NCBI RefSeq assembly: GCF_050947875.1 | Contig: NC_134569.1 | Coordinates: forward strand, 34,020,777 to 34,084,776 | Length of the DNA: 64,000 bases | From: Dermacentor variabilis | Taxonomy: Eukaryota > Arthropoda > Arachnida > Ixodida > Ixodidae | Direction: 5' to 3' | Part shown: positions 1 to 10,830 of the stretch, piece by piece | How positions within the stretch are numbered: position 1 is the stretch's first letter | Layout of the letters: the number at the start of each line of letters is the position of its first letter | Translations under genes and position numbers: made by a program | Notes under the pieces: generated by a model | What the model was told of the DNA's origin: nothing | What the model saw: the letters and a program-made list of their open reading frames with translations, nothing else | Databases searched by the model: none

Positions 1-2371
1 AGTAGACCGACTTCAATCCTGGCTGTCCATATCTTTTATTTACTTTTTTGTATTAGGCAGAAATTATTAACCGGAATTTGGGAGGATAGCATTGCTGCTT
101 GGCATATACTATAGGCTTCATCTTATTTGTGACAGTTCTAACGTTCAATTGGCTGCAAAAACATTAAGCAAACCTGTAAATTGTGTTCATCATTCAAAGC
201 ACTTCCTATGAGCTAAGATCTATAAACGAGAAGCGCGAAGATGTGTTCATCTACGTCTGAGGATGGTCAGCTGAAGATGTCAGCCGAGGACAGCCGCAAC
301 ATTTTTCAGTTATTTGGCATGCGCGTCGACTTCCAGCGCATATCGAAATAATATTTTTTTTTACAGTATACGTAGTTATATATCTCGTTCTTACTCGTAG
401 TCTCCCTTATTGCAGAGAGTACTATGACGGAGCGTGCGTTTCCCAAAAAGTAAAAGTTCAAAACAAAATGCTCTACATCAAAATATACATCGTCTATTAC
501 CACTTTGTGTTGCAAATTTAAGAACCTTACTTTATGCGAATATTGAATCATCAACTAATAATTATATTGCAAGAAACGAAGTAACTTGAAAGACCATAGC
601 ACAAACCTTTGATTAAAGTGTTACCTGAGAAGAAATAAACTTTTTGATGAAGAAACTCTACCATTCACCATCGTGTGAGTGATTATGCCAAAAATAAGAA
701 GCGCGTGTTAGGCTAGTACCCGAGCACTACACCTTCTCACTGTACGTTTCCTCGCCTCAGCACACTCAAATACCTGAGCCTAGCATGAAAAATCAGTCAT
801 TAACTCGAACCTGCTTTCCTACGCATAACATTAGCAGCAGCAGGAGACGGTGCGCGACGGAGAGAGATTCGGGCGGCCAGGCCCCGTCCACCGTAGTCTC
901 GAGGTCACATTTAACGACGAGCTCGAAAACTTCCGCAGCAGATACGTCGGCTGCATAAGAAAGGCGGCGTTGGCGATGTTGGCTGGGAAGCCAATAATGT
1001 GCGCAGTAACCGATCCATCTAGGCCATCCATCCATCCACCCATCTAGTGGGCCGTCGCTTCATCGATCGATCTAACACTACGGGCAGCCCTGTCAGTCGG
1101 CTCCACAGTGTCCATGCTTGACACCCCGATGACGTCGCTTCCACAAAGTTTTCTGCTTATGCGGCACATATCTTATTTTCCGCGCTTTTTCTTTTTTTTT
1201 CTTTGAAGACTCATAGATTGCATGCATGATATGCGTTGCGCAACGACAATTATGAAGAATTGTGAAAGGCCGAAGTCAAAGAGTGAGACTGTCATGCTTA
1301 TATCTTAATTTAATTTATGAGGCGATTTCTGTAATCTTCTGTTATATTATGTTTCATTATTTCGCAATGATCTGTCATAAGTTTGGAATCGGCTGGCACG
1401 TGCTGCGACAGTACATCTCGCATAAGGCAGTCACCCCCGCCAACATCTATTTCTTTCAGAACGGCGGTCGAAACATACATGAGTAGCTCGGAGTGTGCAG
1501 CATTTCTTTTTTTCTGGAACTGGAACGTAATTACGCATGAAGCTGCGAAATGTCGCCCCGAAAACGCACTCAACGGACACGTCCAAAATTAATCAAAATG
1601 TACGTGCTTTCTCTGCCTGCTTTTGCGCGAGGAATAATGAGCTGAATTTGTGGTGTCAGCAATAACTTTCATTGATGAACCCATGAAAGGCCATTGTCGA
1701 TCACCTTAAAACGTTCCGTGATCGGTAACACGATTTCCATGAAACAAATGGTCTTGCGTGCCACGCGCAAACATTTTAGCCAGATCCTGTTACATGCGGT
1801 GAGAACCGGGCAGAAGTCCTAGTCTTCACTTGGTACAAATGTTCTCTCTGCTTCTAGTCTCTGTCCGTGTCACTTCGCGCCACAATCAAAGATCATGTTC
1901 TAGCAGAGCTCTACTGAATATCACAGCAACTAATCGTCAAGCACTCTAGGACATATTACAAGATCATTATGTCAGTGAGACATAGTGGGACACTTTCTTC
2001 ACACAAGACAATGTGAATATTTTAGTGCCACTCCGACAGCTCATCACTTACTGACCAGTCGACGATCATCTATCTCTCTGCGGCGCTATATGAAAGCTTT
2101 AGCTTGTGGGCATAATGACGCGGTGAGAAGCGCTACACATTTCCTTGTTAATGACTTCCCTCCCAGAGCGTACAGTAACCAACTGCACACTTTTCTAGTA
2201 ATCATTCTCCCCGTCCCCCCTTTTTTTTTCATTTTCTTAAGCCACAAATATGTTCAAGAGGTTCTCGCCTTTACGTAGTAAACGGCTACTCCCCATTGCA
2301 GAGAAGATAAAAAAAATATTACAGCACAAACTTTATGTGCGTCGTAATTCTATCATGGACAAATACATGAT
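1..2371. other. unassigned AT-rich stretch
   Basis: No gene or repeat family is recognised here. A GC-richer island near 840-1060 carries a short + strand reading frame (850-1047) that reads like protein for about 50 residues, but it has no recognisable domain and ends in a TCCATCCA-type simple sequence. T-rich tracts lie near 1180-1200 and 2219-2230. Only short chance ORFs are seen on both strands. Confidence 0.4.
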
Positions 2372-2530
2372 TACACAAAGAGAGAGAGAGAGAAACAGAA
2401 GAAAGGGAAAAGGCAAGGAGGTTAACCAGAGGGGAAGATCCGGTTTGCTACCCTACGCTGGGAGAGAGGTGAGGAGGAGGTAAAGTGACTGGAAAGTAGA
2501 GACAGAGTGGAGACCCTCGCTTGCCTTTGC
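2372..2530 (-). mobile_element. 3' end of an I/R1-group LINE (detached tail)
   Basis: Read on the minus strand, this stretch runs from a C/T-rich leader through GTAGGGTAGCAAACCGG, then CTGGTTAACCTCC, and ends in a CT-dinucleotide tract. The same order of motifs lies directly behind RNase H coding sequence at 9330-9480 (minus) and 53500-53600 (plus), so I infer it is the 3' untranslated tail of that LINE family. No coding part is attached here. Either a very short 5'-truncated insertion or a non-autonomous element that shares the tail would explain it. Confidence 0.6.
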
Positions 2531-2671
2531 CACTCACTTCTCACTATCTTTAGGACTCTGATGCCATGGCCAACGGAAGGAGCAAGGCCACCAAACAACC
2601 GCAGGACTTCGTTGGGCAACTGTTTGCAGCGAATGTAGAAGGAAAGCGACCGAGCTTGGCAATTGGCGTAG

Positions 2672-3987
2672 ATGAGGAGGGGGGTGAAAGGTTTGCTGAG
2701 AGCGACGCTGGACGCTACAGGGAGACAACAGGGTGCCTGCAGGAAGTGGACCGACTTCCTGGCGATCATCAGTAGCGGCACGGAATTTCTGTGGCAGAGG
2801 ACCTTACCCGGCCTGCGTGACAGCATCCCTAAGAAGAAACCTACCGGACCTTGTGGCGTCAGGACCGTCGGCGAGGTTAGTCTTCCAGACTACGTTGAAG
2901 GTGTTCTTGAACTTGGCCCCAAGTTCGCCGTAGAACCAAGGTTGAGCGCGCCGGAACTTCTAAGCATTGTGCGAAGGATTTCAAAGTGCGCCCCACAAGG
3001 TGAAGTGAATCGATGTATCTCCGAAGGGGTCGATGTGGTTTCGCGCATCAAACCGATGGTCTCACGTGTACCGGTTAAGCGCATAACTTCGTTTTTGAGG
3101 CAGAACGGTCTGTGTGTTTTGCCAGTGGACAAGGAAGGTGGCTTTGTTGTCCTCAAGGAAGGTGATTTTAATACGAAAGCCTGCTCTGCGATTGCCTCTG
3201 TGTTCGACCAGTGTAGTAATGTATCTCCCAGAAAAATCAAGCTAGAAGCAAAGCGTCTTTGTAAGAAGGCAGACCTTAGTCAGTTGGTTCGTGAAATTGA
3301 CAACGCAAAATATGGTTGCCTTCAAATTATGTTTAGTGCGAAGACGCACAAACCCGATTGCCCATTAAGGGTAATAGTTTCAGAAACAGGGTCATGGCAG
3401 AAAAAGTTCGCTCTTTTCTTGCAAGATAAGCTGCGAATTCTTAATATTGACGAGCCATTTTTGGTTAGGAGCTCTGCAGAAATCATTTCCTGAAAGAATA
3501 TTCTGACAAAAGCTTATCAGCTTGCTCCTTTGACATAAATGACTTGTACTACTCCTTTCCTCAAAAGAAACTAATAACTTGTGTAGAAGAGTGCATAGAC
3601 GAGTATGGCGTGGTTTCGTTCCAAAATTCAGCCGGTTTGTCCGTTCAGGGCGTTTTAGATATGCTTAGTTGCTACCTTCACTCTACATATGCAGCATGGA
3701 ATGACGACATATTCATACAAAAGCAAGGGGTTTGCATCGGTTCATGTTTGGCGCCCATACTAAGTGATATTTTTCTAGCTCACCATAACAGAAACCTGTC
3801 CCGTACCTTGTCGGAGCACAGGGTGGTTAAAGTTGTCAGATACGTTGACGACTATCTCGTTCTTTTCGAACCAGACGCACGTTTTACAGTAAGCAAGCTT
3901 TATGAGGTATTTTCTGCAGGCCTTAGCCCACTTACTCTCACGGTTGAAGAGCCCTCCAATAACGTGTTGCGCTTCCTAGATATTTAG
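2672..3987 (+). pseudogene. PLE reverse transcriptase, N-terminal and core parts
   Basis: Broken coding sequence of the PLE polymerase. The first part (2672-3493) carries the family-typical N-terminal segment LELGPKFAVEPRLSAPELL and the early RT motifs (LPVDKEGGFVVL; the SAKTHKP motif near 3336-3356; LRVIVSETGS). A TGA at 3491-3493 ends this frame and the continuation lies in the next frame (from about 3494), with the RT motifs GVCIGSCLAPILSDI (about 3730-3774) and RYVDDYLVLF (3838-3867), the metal-binding aspartates of the palm. A TAG at 3985-3987 falls just after the conserved RFLDI motif. A frameshift plus a nonsense codon make the copy inactive. The first in-frame ATG is not a reliable start, since upstream sequence in another frame (2566-2771) may also belong to the ORF. 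Confidence 0.8.
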
Positions 3988-4789
3988 CTCGAGTTCATGG
4001 AACGGCACACGTGTTGGGAGTATAAACCTAGAGCTAATAAGCCCCTGTTATCGTATAGGTCAGCCCACTCGAAGCTCGTCAAGAGGAGCATTGCCAACTT
4101 ATGCTTTGGAAATGCTCTAAAGAAGTCTTGCCACCACAAGATCTATACGAGCCTCATGGATCAATCGGGAAGGTTATCAGCAGCAGGGTTTCCGGAATCA
4201 GTGCAAGTTTCGGTCGTCGAGGGGCTGCTAAAGAGGTGCAGGTCAGATAGCACAATTCAAGACACGGAAAATCAAGGGACGGAACGTAGAAGGAAGGTAG
4301 CGGTAGTGCCCTACCTGCATAGAACGGCACATAAACTTAAGAAAATGGCTAGCCGGGTGGTCATAAAAGTGGTCTTTTCCGCACCAGAAAAGCTGGCAAA
4401 AATATGTCGATTGACGGACCCGTACCGTAAGCCAGCTGCCGGATACGAATCATCGAAAAGCGCCAGTGGGATGCGTGGAGACTGTTCTATATGAGCTTCC
4501 GCTGTCCTGTGGGAAAAAATACATCGGACAGACAGGGAGATGTCTTAATGACCGATTACGGGAACATTGCCAAACTGTGAAAAATAAGCAATACGGTCAT
4601 CTGTCGACCCACTGTCAAGAATGCGGCTGTGCGCCGGTGTATGAATCCTGCCGGGTTCTTGCGAAGCACAAAGATAAAGACGTGCGAGAGATCATTGAAG
4701 CTCAGGCTATCTGGCGGAATAGAGACACGTGTGTTAGTGCCCCTTCAATCGACCTGTTAGATAAGGAAACGGCTTTTTTGGATGGGTAA
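3988..4789 (+). pseudogene. PLE thumb/linker and GIY-YIG endonuclease part
   Basis: Direct continuation of the RT. From 3988 to about 4460 the frame encodes the post-RT segment (HTCWEYKPRANKPLLSYRSA, then a Lys/Arg-rich linker). A frame change near 4455-4466 then leads into the GIY-YIG nuclease: YELPLSCGKKYIGQTGRC with RLREH downstream (about 4490-4575), a Cys/His cluster (HLSTHCQECGC, about 4603-4635) and a Glu in EIIEAQAI near 4693-4716 at the place of the catalytic metal ligand. The stop is at 4787-4789. In living elements this domain nicks the target to prime reverse transcription. The domain itself looks intact apart from its frame offset to the RT. Confidence 0.8.
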
Positions 4790-4924
4790 GATTTGGATAA
4801 GGTGGCGCCACTGTGCATGGGTTATATAGGTGTATTTCCTGAAAATCACGTTGTTGAAGTTAGCGCATTGTGTTGTCGTCTCCCTTCCGTCCTTGTTTGC
4901 TGGCGCTAAATATGCTTTCAATTT

Positions 4925-4988
4925 ACCAACACGCCCAACAAATGGCAATGCGGTCAACCAACACGCCCAAAAAATGGCAATGCGGTCA
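4925..4988 (+). repeat. two tandem copies of a 32-bp unit at the PLE tail
   Basis: The unit starting ACCAACACGCCCAA and ending AATGCGGTCA occurs at 4925-4956 and again at 4957-4988 with one or two differences. It begins just after the GCGCTAAA end of the PLE. A similar ACCAACTAGGCC motif follows the PLE-like end near 60823-60835, so the first unit probably belongs to the PLE tail. Confidence 0.75.
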
Positions 4989-5096
4989 TTGTCACCGCAT
5001 ACAATTACCGCACAACCCAGTAGTACTTGTAGCGCCGTAAACTTCAGTTCAGGCTGCAGCGGGTTGTTAAAGTCAGCGCTCCTAAACATAAAGTTA

Positions 5097-5915
5097 ATAA
5101 ATAGCTAGTAAATGCATGCGTTTACTAGCTTACTATGTATTTTGCTACCTTCTGACTAGTTCTGTACTAGCCAGCGACTAGTAAACCCAGTAAGTGCTGG
5201 CTTTACTAGCCAAAAAGGCTTCTTAATAGTATTTACTAAGTAACTACTAAGCCACTACTACCTCGTCTGGCCATAGCATACCATGCTGCGATTGTGACAG
5301 TCTTATGAAAAACTGAGATAAAATGTAGTGGTGTTCATTATGTTGGACTAACAGTTATGTGCAGCGTTGTAGCATACATATATGCAGAGTTTAGGCTTTA
5401 TAAATGTATGCACAAAGCTTTGATTATATAACCAAATACATAGGTGCTCACTGGTGCAACATGTGCTCCCTCAAACTAGAGCTATAAATACTTTTTAAGT
5501 TGTTCTGTATAGAGTGTCGCATGGAACCTCTTTGTCGTCCTGGAAGTGTGTTCTTGCTTATAGTTGCTTGTTGGAGAGATGCAGTACATTCTTATCCCAA
5601 GAGTGCGCCTTAATGTCGCGATTCTATCCTTTTGATATATGTTTTTTTCATTTTTCTTGTACTTTTACTATGCTATGAACTTCATATGACAATGCAAGTG
5701 GCACTTATAAATCTAATAGGCCCCGTTATATTGTTGGTAATAATATTTCATTAGTAACTGCCCTAGCGAGGTAGTATTCAGTTAGTACTTAGTTAATGTT
5801 TTTTTTCTAGCGGCAGCAGGTAGTGAAAAGTACTAATCACCATTTTACTATCTGTACTTCCTCAGAAGTTAGTGATCTTTGGGACAAGTAACGTATTAGT
5901 GTTTAGTTAGTTGAT
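5097..5915. mobile_element. inverted-repeat element rich in TACTAG motifs (MITE-like)
   Basis: Both ends are filled with ACTAGTAAA/TTAGTACT-type motifs. A near-perfect 28-bp palindrome sits at 5103-5130 (AGCTAGTAAA and its complement around TGCATGCG). The sequence ACTAAGTAACTACTAAGCC..CTACCTCG near 5235-5270 is matched in inverted orientation by CGAGGTAGTATTCAGTTAGT near 5767-5790, giving long degenerate terminal inverted repeats around an AT-rich core with no ORF. The family is not recognised. Boundaries are approximate; the right end lies next to a LINE fragment. Confidence 0.5.
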
Positions 5916-5929
5916 ATGACGACCTTTTT

Positions 5930-6800
5930 TTATTGAAATGTGTTGTCTTTAAGAACTGCAACAGAGCCCTTGTCGCCCTTTGCTACAATGGCTTGTAACG
6001 TCGGCTTTATAAAATGGATTTCTCTGTAAAAGGTCCTTGGCCCAAGTGTGCTATCCTGATTACGAGTGATCGTATGTGTAAATTGTAGCAAGCACAGTCA
6101 GAGATAAGGCATTGAAGAGCCTCCTCGGCACCACACTCATCATACGAGGCGTCGTCGGCCCATCCGGTTCGGAAAGCAAAATACCTCATAAAGGCCACTC
6201 CTAGCCATGTTCGACAAAGCATGGTAGCTTCGCGTCGGTAGAGCCCATCTGGGATGCGAAGGCGGAGAGAAGAGTCTATAAAGGCGGTGCAGCTGGTTGC
6301 ATTCAAAACTTGGCGTGTTCCACATGTGTTCCACCCATATCCTGGGGGAGCATTCGAAGTTTTCTAGCGGCATTCCTCTTTGATAACGGTATCGACTACT
6401 CTTTGTTGCCTTGAAGAGCCGACCGAGCAGCGTTATCGGCGTGCTCGTTACATACGGCGCCGCAGTTACTTGGAAGCCACTGAAATGTCACGTGGTGTCC
6501 TTTCTCAGCCAAGGTATGGATTAGTTCTCTAACTTGGAATACAGAGTTGTTCATGTGCTCCATGCCGCAGGGCTGATACTAAAGGCTGCAGTGCTACTAC
6601 GAGTCACTGAATATGAACCATCTTCGAAGTTGTTCTAGGCTGACGAGACGAAGTGCAGCTTGAAGAGCTGGAAGTTCCGCAACCATCGACCATGTTGGAT
6701 GTTCCTCTGGAGCCGTGGTTTTCCCAGTGAGAGCTACCCCCATCAGCTTCAAAGAAAGTACACAAAGATACCTCATGTACCAAGCCCTTAACAAAGGAAA
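5930..6800 (-). pseudogene. I-group LINE fragment: RNase H domain and C-terminal tail
   Basis: On the minus strand the pieces appear in family order: a segment like AELPALQAALRLVSLEQL followed by FSDS (about 6600-6700, the second and third acidic RNase H motifs), then VTFQWLPSNCG with NEHADNAA (about 6430-6490), then the C-terminal region CRTWLGVAFMRYFAFRTGWADDA (about 6150-6225) and PFTEKSIL (about 6005-6030). RNase H in these LINEs removes the RNA strand during cDNA synthesis. The copy is 5' truncated, is read in more than one frame, and has lost the first Cys of the terminal Cys/His motif (Tyr instead). Its 3' end touches the inverted-repeat element. Confidence 0.75.
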
Positions 6801-8528
6801 CAAAGCAAAAACGTGTCCAGGCTTCTTTTTATTATCTTTGTAGTCCAGTGGAAACTTCCGAAACAGACATGAACATTTATGTCAAAAGCAGTAAGGCAGA
6901 GCTCACTGACAAAGAAAACCAGCAACAACAGTTCGCTCGACGAGTCCGCCGCCAATTTCACACCGTCGGCTAACCACGAGGCAAGTCATAAGAAATTCAC
7001 GAGCAAGGTTATGTTGGCCTCTTGAGCAAAGAAGATAATGCTAGGAGCGCAGGGTCTTAAACATCGCACCCTATAGCTCCTGCTAGGGTTTGTATACCGA
7101 AAAGGAAGTATGCGAAGTGGGCCTATTTCACGGTTCCGTTAGCACCAGGATTGTCACGCAAGAAAAAAAGTAATAGATGCCACCGTTTTCTATTTTTCTT
7201 CTTCTGGTATCTCGTCTACAGAAGCCCCACGAAAGAAAACAAGACAACAAAACAGAAAATGAAGATTTTAAAATAGCAGAACGAAACTTAAAGTGATCAT
7301 TGGAATAACTTCACAGACGTAAAGCGCTGTTGTTCCGCCTCCACAAATGCTCTTGCGAAAAGACGCTCTCGTTTTCAGACTGCATTTAGCGGGCTAGTAA
7401 TAGAGTGCATTCGCAGAGACCGGCTACCGCGAGTTGTCTAAAATACACGCTTATGGCGGAACAATTTTCGTGCAAAGAACGGGCACCGTTTAGTTGAATC
7501 GTATGTAGTTTACAGCCCGGTGTTGAGCCTGATTTAGAAGATTATGTCCTTGTTCACGGTTTAGGATTCACGTTCCCGACGACGCGTGGTCCATGCAGAC
7601 AAGGGCGCATGTTGCAGTAATTGAAAATGCCGCTAAGGAAAAAGCAGTCGAAAGGGCGGCGAATGCCGAAAATGAACAATAAAAAAAAGAAGACGAGATA
7701 CGGCTTCAAGCTCGCAACACAGCTCCTTTTCAGGTAGGACGCTCAAGCGTGGTGGTGATAAGCTCACTCGTGGCTTCATTCCTTCCTTCCTTTCTTTCTT
7801 TTTCTTTTTGAGGCTTGGCTAGATTAAGAACTTGGATGCTAGGCGACGCTAAATGATATTGGAGAAATAAGCTTGAGGTAGATTTTTAAGCGGTAGAGAT
7901 GGGATGGGAGTGTAACAAATAATAAAACGAACAGTGTAACTATGAAAATATAATAATAAAAAAAGGTTTCCTAGATTAAAGAGCGCGGAGCGCCATTGTC
8001 GTTTCAAGAAATGGTCAGAAATGGAATGATTTTGCGCTTGTACGACCAGCATCGAAATATTCGAGGTGGCTGCTGGAAACACAAGCCAGGTTGCTATGAA
8101 CATAGGTTAAAGAAAGAGTCGTCATGAGGGTGATACCTCTTTTAATGTACAGCGAACAGCAGGTTCTGCTTTGTGTATAGTGCCGTTCAGTGGATCCGTC
8201 CTCACACACACCACCTATCAACAGAACGTATGAGGAGGAGGAGGAAAAGGAAGGAAGAAGCATACGGACGTGCTTTGGTTAGGATGGCACACTCCAGAGC
8301 AGGTGCTAGTGGCATGCTCGGCAAATCGCATCGCTTCGCTTCGGGGCTCCGTGTGGCGAGGATGGGTGGATGAAACGGCGCACCAGGACCCCCCGGTACG
8401 CACTGGGGCGGTCTGTCTAAGATGTCATAAGTAATAATGCCTCTTGCGAACGGAATGAATAACTACGATACTTCTCAGTCAAGGTCACGTTTCCGTTCAT
8501 AAGGAGATTATCACAGTAGTAAACGCAG
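6801..8528. other. no gene recognised
   Basis: AT-moderate sequence with short ORFs only. A CCTTCCTTCC/TTTC-type simple tract lies at about 7780-7810 and a GAGGAGGAGGAAAAGG tract near 8229-8260. Nothing else could be assigned. Confidence 0.4.
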
Positions 8529-8870
8529 CTACCTTCTACAAAGAATGCGCTGATTAAAGAAATAAGGTTGGCCTGTCGTGAGTGCAAGTGTTGCTTTTGC
8601 CAAATGCATCGGTAGAGTTTGTAAAACTGAGGAGCTAGCGGTTCCCGAACAGGAAGCATCGAAATCGGTGCTTAATTGAAAGACCAGCCCACAAATCTGC
8701 ACAATCGTGCCTCGCGCTTCTTTACTAGCCGCTTTCAACTTTTTCAATGAAAGGAGAAATCTACATCCACCCGTATGTAGCACCAAGCTACCGATGAAAT
8801 GCACAAGCATTTTTTAGAAACAAAACTTTGTAGTTGAACAAAAATCCGTCCTGGTCCCGGATTTGTTTCT
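8529..8870 (-). repeat. dispersed short repeat, minus copy
   Basis: On the minus strand, GTAGCTTGGTGCTACATACG followed by GGTGGATGTAGATTTCTCC (about 8755-8795) matches the + strand copy starting near 8895. Next to it lies a small hairpin-like ATCCG...CGGAT around 8840-8862. I infer a short interspersed element, probably the body of a tRNA-related SINE whose head is missing. An open frame of 93 codons crosses it (8529-8810) but has no domain. Confidence 0.4.
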
Positions 8871-8889
8871 GAGAAACCCGTGTGGATTT

Positions 8890-9189
8890 CCTTTGTAGCT
8901 TCGCGCTACATTCGGGTGGATGTAGATTTCTTTCATGAACTTTCGTCCACCTTGTGGAATTCTGCAGAACTAATTTGTTACAACTTTATTCCGCGTTTCT
9001 TCGAGGAACATGCGTGCACCCGTTTTAATTTGGTATTAGTCACAGCACTACATTCGGGTGGATGTAGATTTGTTTCATGAACTTTCGTCCACCTTGTGGA
9101 ATTCTGCAGAACTAATTTGTTACAACTTTATTCCGCGTTTCTTCGAGGAACATGCGTGCACCCGTTTTAATTTGGTATTAGTCACAGCA
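8890..9189 (+). repeat. same repeat, plus copy, with a 142-bp tandem duplication
   Basis: The block from CTACATTCGGGTGGATGTAG to GTATTAGTCACAGCA is present twice with almost no change: 8906-9047 and 9048-9189, an exact 142-bp period. The leading GTAGCTTCGCGCTACATTCG is the inverted counterpart of the minus copy about 100 bp upstream. The near-identity of the two units points to a recent duplication. Confidence 0.85.
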
Positions 9190-9329
9190 TTTCGTTTTCT
9201 TGCCTAACTATAATGTTCTCAAGAAAAGTAGTATCCATTTGGGATCATCAGTTGATCCGAGCATATTTTGACTAACTCTTCCGCGCAGAAACGCCTATGA
9301 AAATAGGCCAAGTGAGAGGAAACTTGGAA

Positions 9330-10040
9330 GAGAGAGAAAATGATAAATGATAAGCAGGGAGGTTAACCAGGACTGAGCCCGGTTGGCTACCCTGCACTGG
9401 GGAAAGGGAAAGGGGGACGGAAAGATTAAAAGCAGAGAAAGTCCACTGGGGATATCAGTCGGTCACTCAGTCCGGATCACAGACGCTGACTCAATCCGGT
9501 ATCTTTCAAATATTGCAGCAGAGCTTTTGTGGCCTTTTGTAGCTGCGATATGCGAGGCCATGGTCCCAAGATCTTCTTCAAGGTGAACGGTGTTCTATGT
9601 AGCTGATTGAGAGCTGTGCAGAGGTCATGTCTTTCGTTTTGAAAAGATGGGAAGTAGCACAGCAGATGTTCTGTAGTTTCCTCGACAACGCAGGCATTAC
9701 AGTCGGCGTTATCAGTCATTCCAATCAAAAAATGCATATGCATTGGTGAATGCGACGCCCAAACGTAAGCGGCACAGCACTGTTTCCTCATTTCGCGGAA
9801 GACCTGGTAACAGCCGCAGTTGCATAGCGGGATCGAGGGAATGCAAACGATGTTGAGTGAATTCAGGTGTGTGCCACTTCTCCAATGTCAAAGAGTGCGC
9901 TAGCTTGCCTAAGTGTTGGGCTGCGTCGGTCCGCGATAAAGGTATAGAAACAAGGGTTGCTTCTTCGTGTGCTTTCCTAGCAGCTTCGTCAGTGAGGTCG
10001 TTGCCGGAGATACCGCAATGACCAGGAAACTTGGAAGAAA
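9330..10040 (-). pseudogene. I-group LINE fragment: RNase H end, Cys/His tail and 3' UTR
   Basis: Minus-strand coding starts near 10030 with KFPGHCGISGNDLTDEAARK (final RNase H motif with His and Asp), runs through EETVLCRLRLGVAFTNAYAF and the Cys/His motif CNACVVEETTEHLLCYFPSF (about 9650-9705), and ends with LKKILGPWP...LLQYLKDTGLSQRL at 9477. The 3' UTR follows, with the GGTAGCCAACCGGGC and CTGGTTAACCTCCC motifs (about 9360-9400) and a CT-rich run. This is the best coding-to-tail junction on the minus strand and defines the tail motif seen elsewhere. The copy is truncated inside RNase H. The 9477-9791 frame is open; upstream parts need a frame change. Confidence 0.8.
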
Positions 10041-10149
10041 CTATGCTACCTTGGTTCGATAATAGGTCTTATCTGTAAGGCTGATGTTCGAGAGAGTTAT
10101 AAACGGCTAGGCTTCCCTTGAAGCTAGTTGTTCGGTTTCACAGACCTAT

Positions 10150-10416
10150 CATAAATTAGTTCATCGATCTTCATCGTAAATAACCGGACCTTGTTTCACT
10201 TTGCTATTTCTCGAGCCGAACTGCAAACAGCAATGCGACTACAAAAATATCGATGTCGTATAAGGAACGGCCTTCCTAACGACGTCGCTGCCAGCACCAT
10301 TGCATCTGCATTCACAGCAGAAGTCTCAGCGATTTTCTTGCTTTAACCAATAATGTTTAAGTACTGTTGTAACCCCAACCCTTGTGTAATACCTCTGTGT
10401 TGGGTCTATAAGCAAA

Positions 10417-10447
<31 letters not shown>
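10150..10447 (+). mobile_element. 3' end of a CR1-like LINE
   Basis: A + strand stretch can be read as RIRNGLPNDVAASTIASAFT (about 10255-10315), the kind of segment found at the C-terminus of CR1-type reverse transcriptases (W/NxLP followed by a helix). It is followed by a short 3' UTR and an (AAAT)n tail (10411-10447), as in LINEs that end in a microsatellite. The assignment rests on this motif and the tail only. Confidence 0.4.
10411..10447 (+). repeat. (AAAT)n microsatellite
   Basis: About nine AAAT units, probably the tail of the CR1-like LINE end just upstream. Confidence 0.9.
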
Positions 10448-10720
10448 AGAAGAAATGAAGTTTATAGCGACTTCAGCACATCTAGCCATAAATATTACAA
10501 GTCACTCTTTTTTTAATCAGTGAACTTATCAGTAAAGCTTCCAACAATGCCGCGCAACACATATTAATGGACGCCTAAAACGTTCGTGTCATTTGCAGCG
10601 TGTAAAGCCAGTGAGTCACACAAAAAATTTTGCAAGAAGGATTCTGGTTGTTGATGCATACACTGAACAGAGGCATATTTATAAAGCATACAGTTCAGGT
10701 TGAGAATGTAGATTTTTCGC

Positions 10721-10830
10721 TCATTGAGGCCCCCATCATTTGTAGATTTCGAAACTATTCAGGAGCGCAAGGTTTTTTACTCATTAAAGCCCCCATCATT
10801 TGCAGATTTCGAAACTATTCAGGAGCGCAT
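10721..10830 (+). repeat. 60-bp tandem duplication
   Basis: TCATTGAGGCCCCCATCATT and the following GATTTCGAAACTATTCAGGA recur exactly 60 bp later (10721-10780 and 10781-10830), differing at only a few positions. Both copies stay open in one frame (10630-10872), which has no recognisable domain. Confidence 0.85.

Larger units (their letters stand above)
2531..4988 (+). mobile_element. Penelope-like element (PLE), RT plus GIY-YIG type, defective
   Basis: Penelope-like elements are retroelements whose single protein joins a telomerase-related reverse transcriptase to a GIY-YIG endonuclease. Here the RT core with YVDD (3841-3852) is followed by the GIY-YIG signature KYIGQTGR (about 4517-4540), in the family order. 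The coding region is split over two frames with at least one extra stop. The 3' end follows the pattern seen in two other places in the window: a stretch GAAGTTAGCGC, then GTGTTGTC, a CTTCC-rich run and finally GCGCTAAA (to about 4912), then an ACCAACACGCCC motif that is tandemly repeated (4925-4988). The 5' boundary is uncertain; it abuts the LINE tail near 2530. No target duplication was found. Confidence 0.85.
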
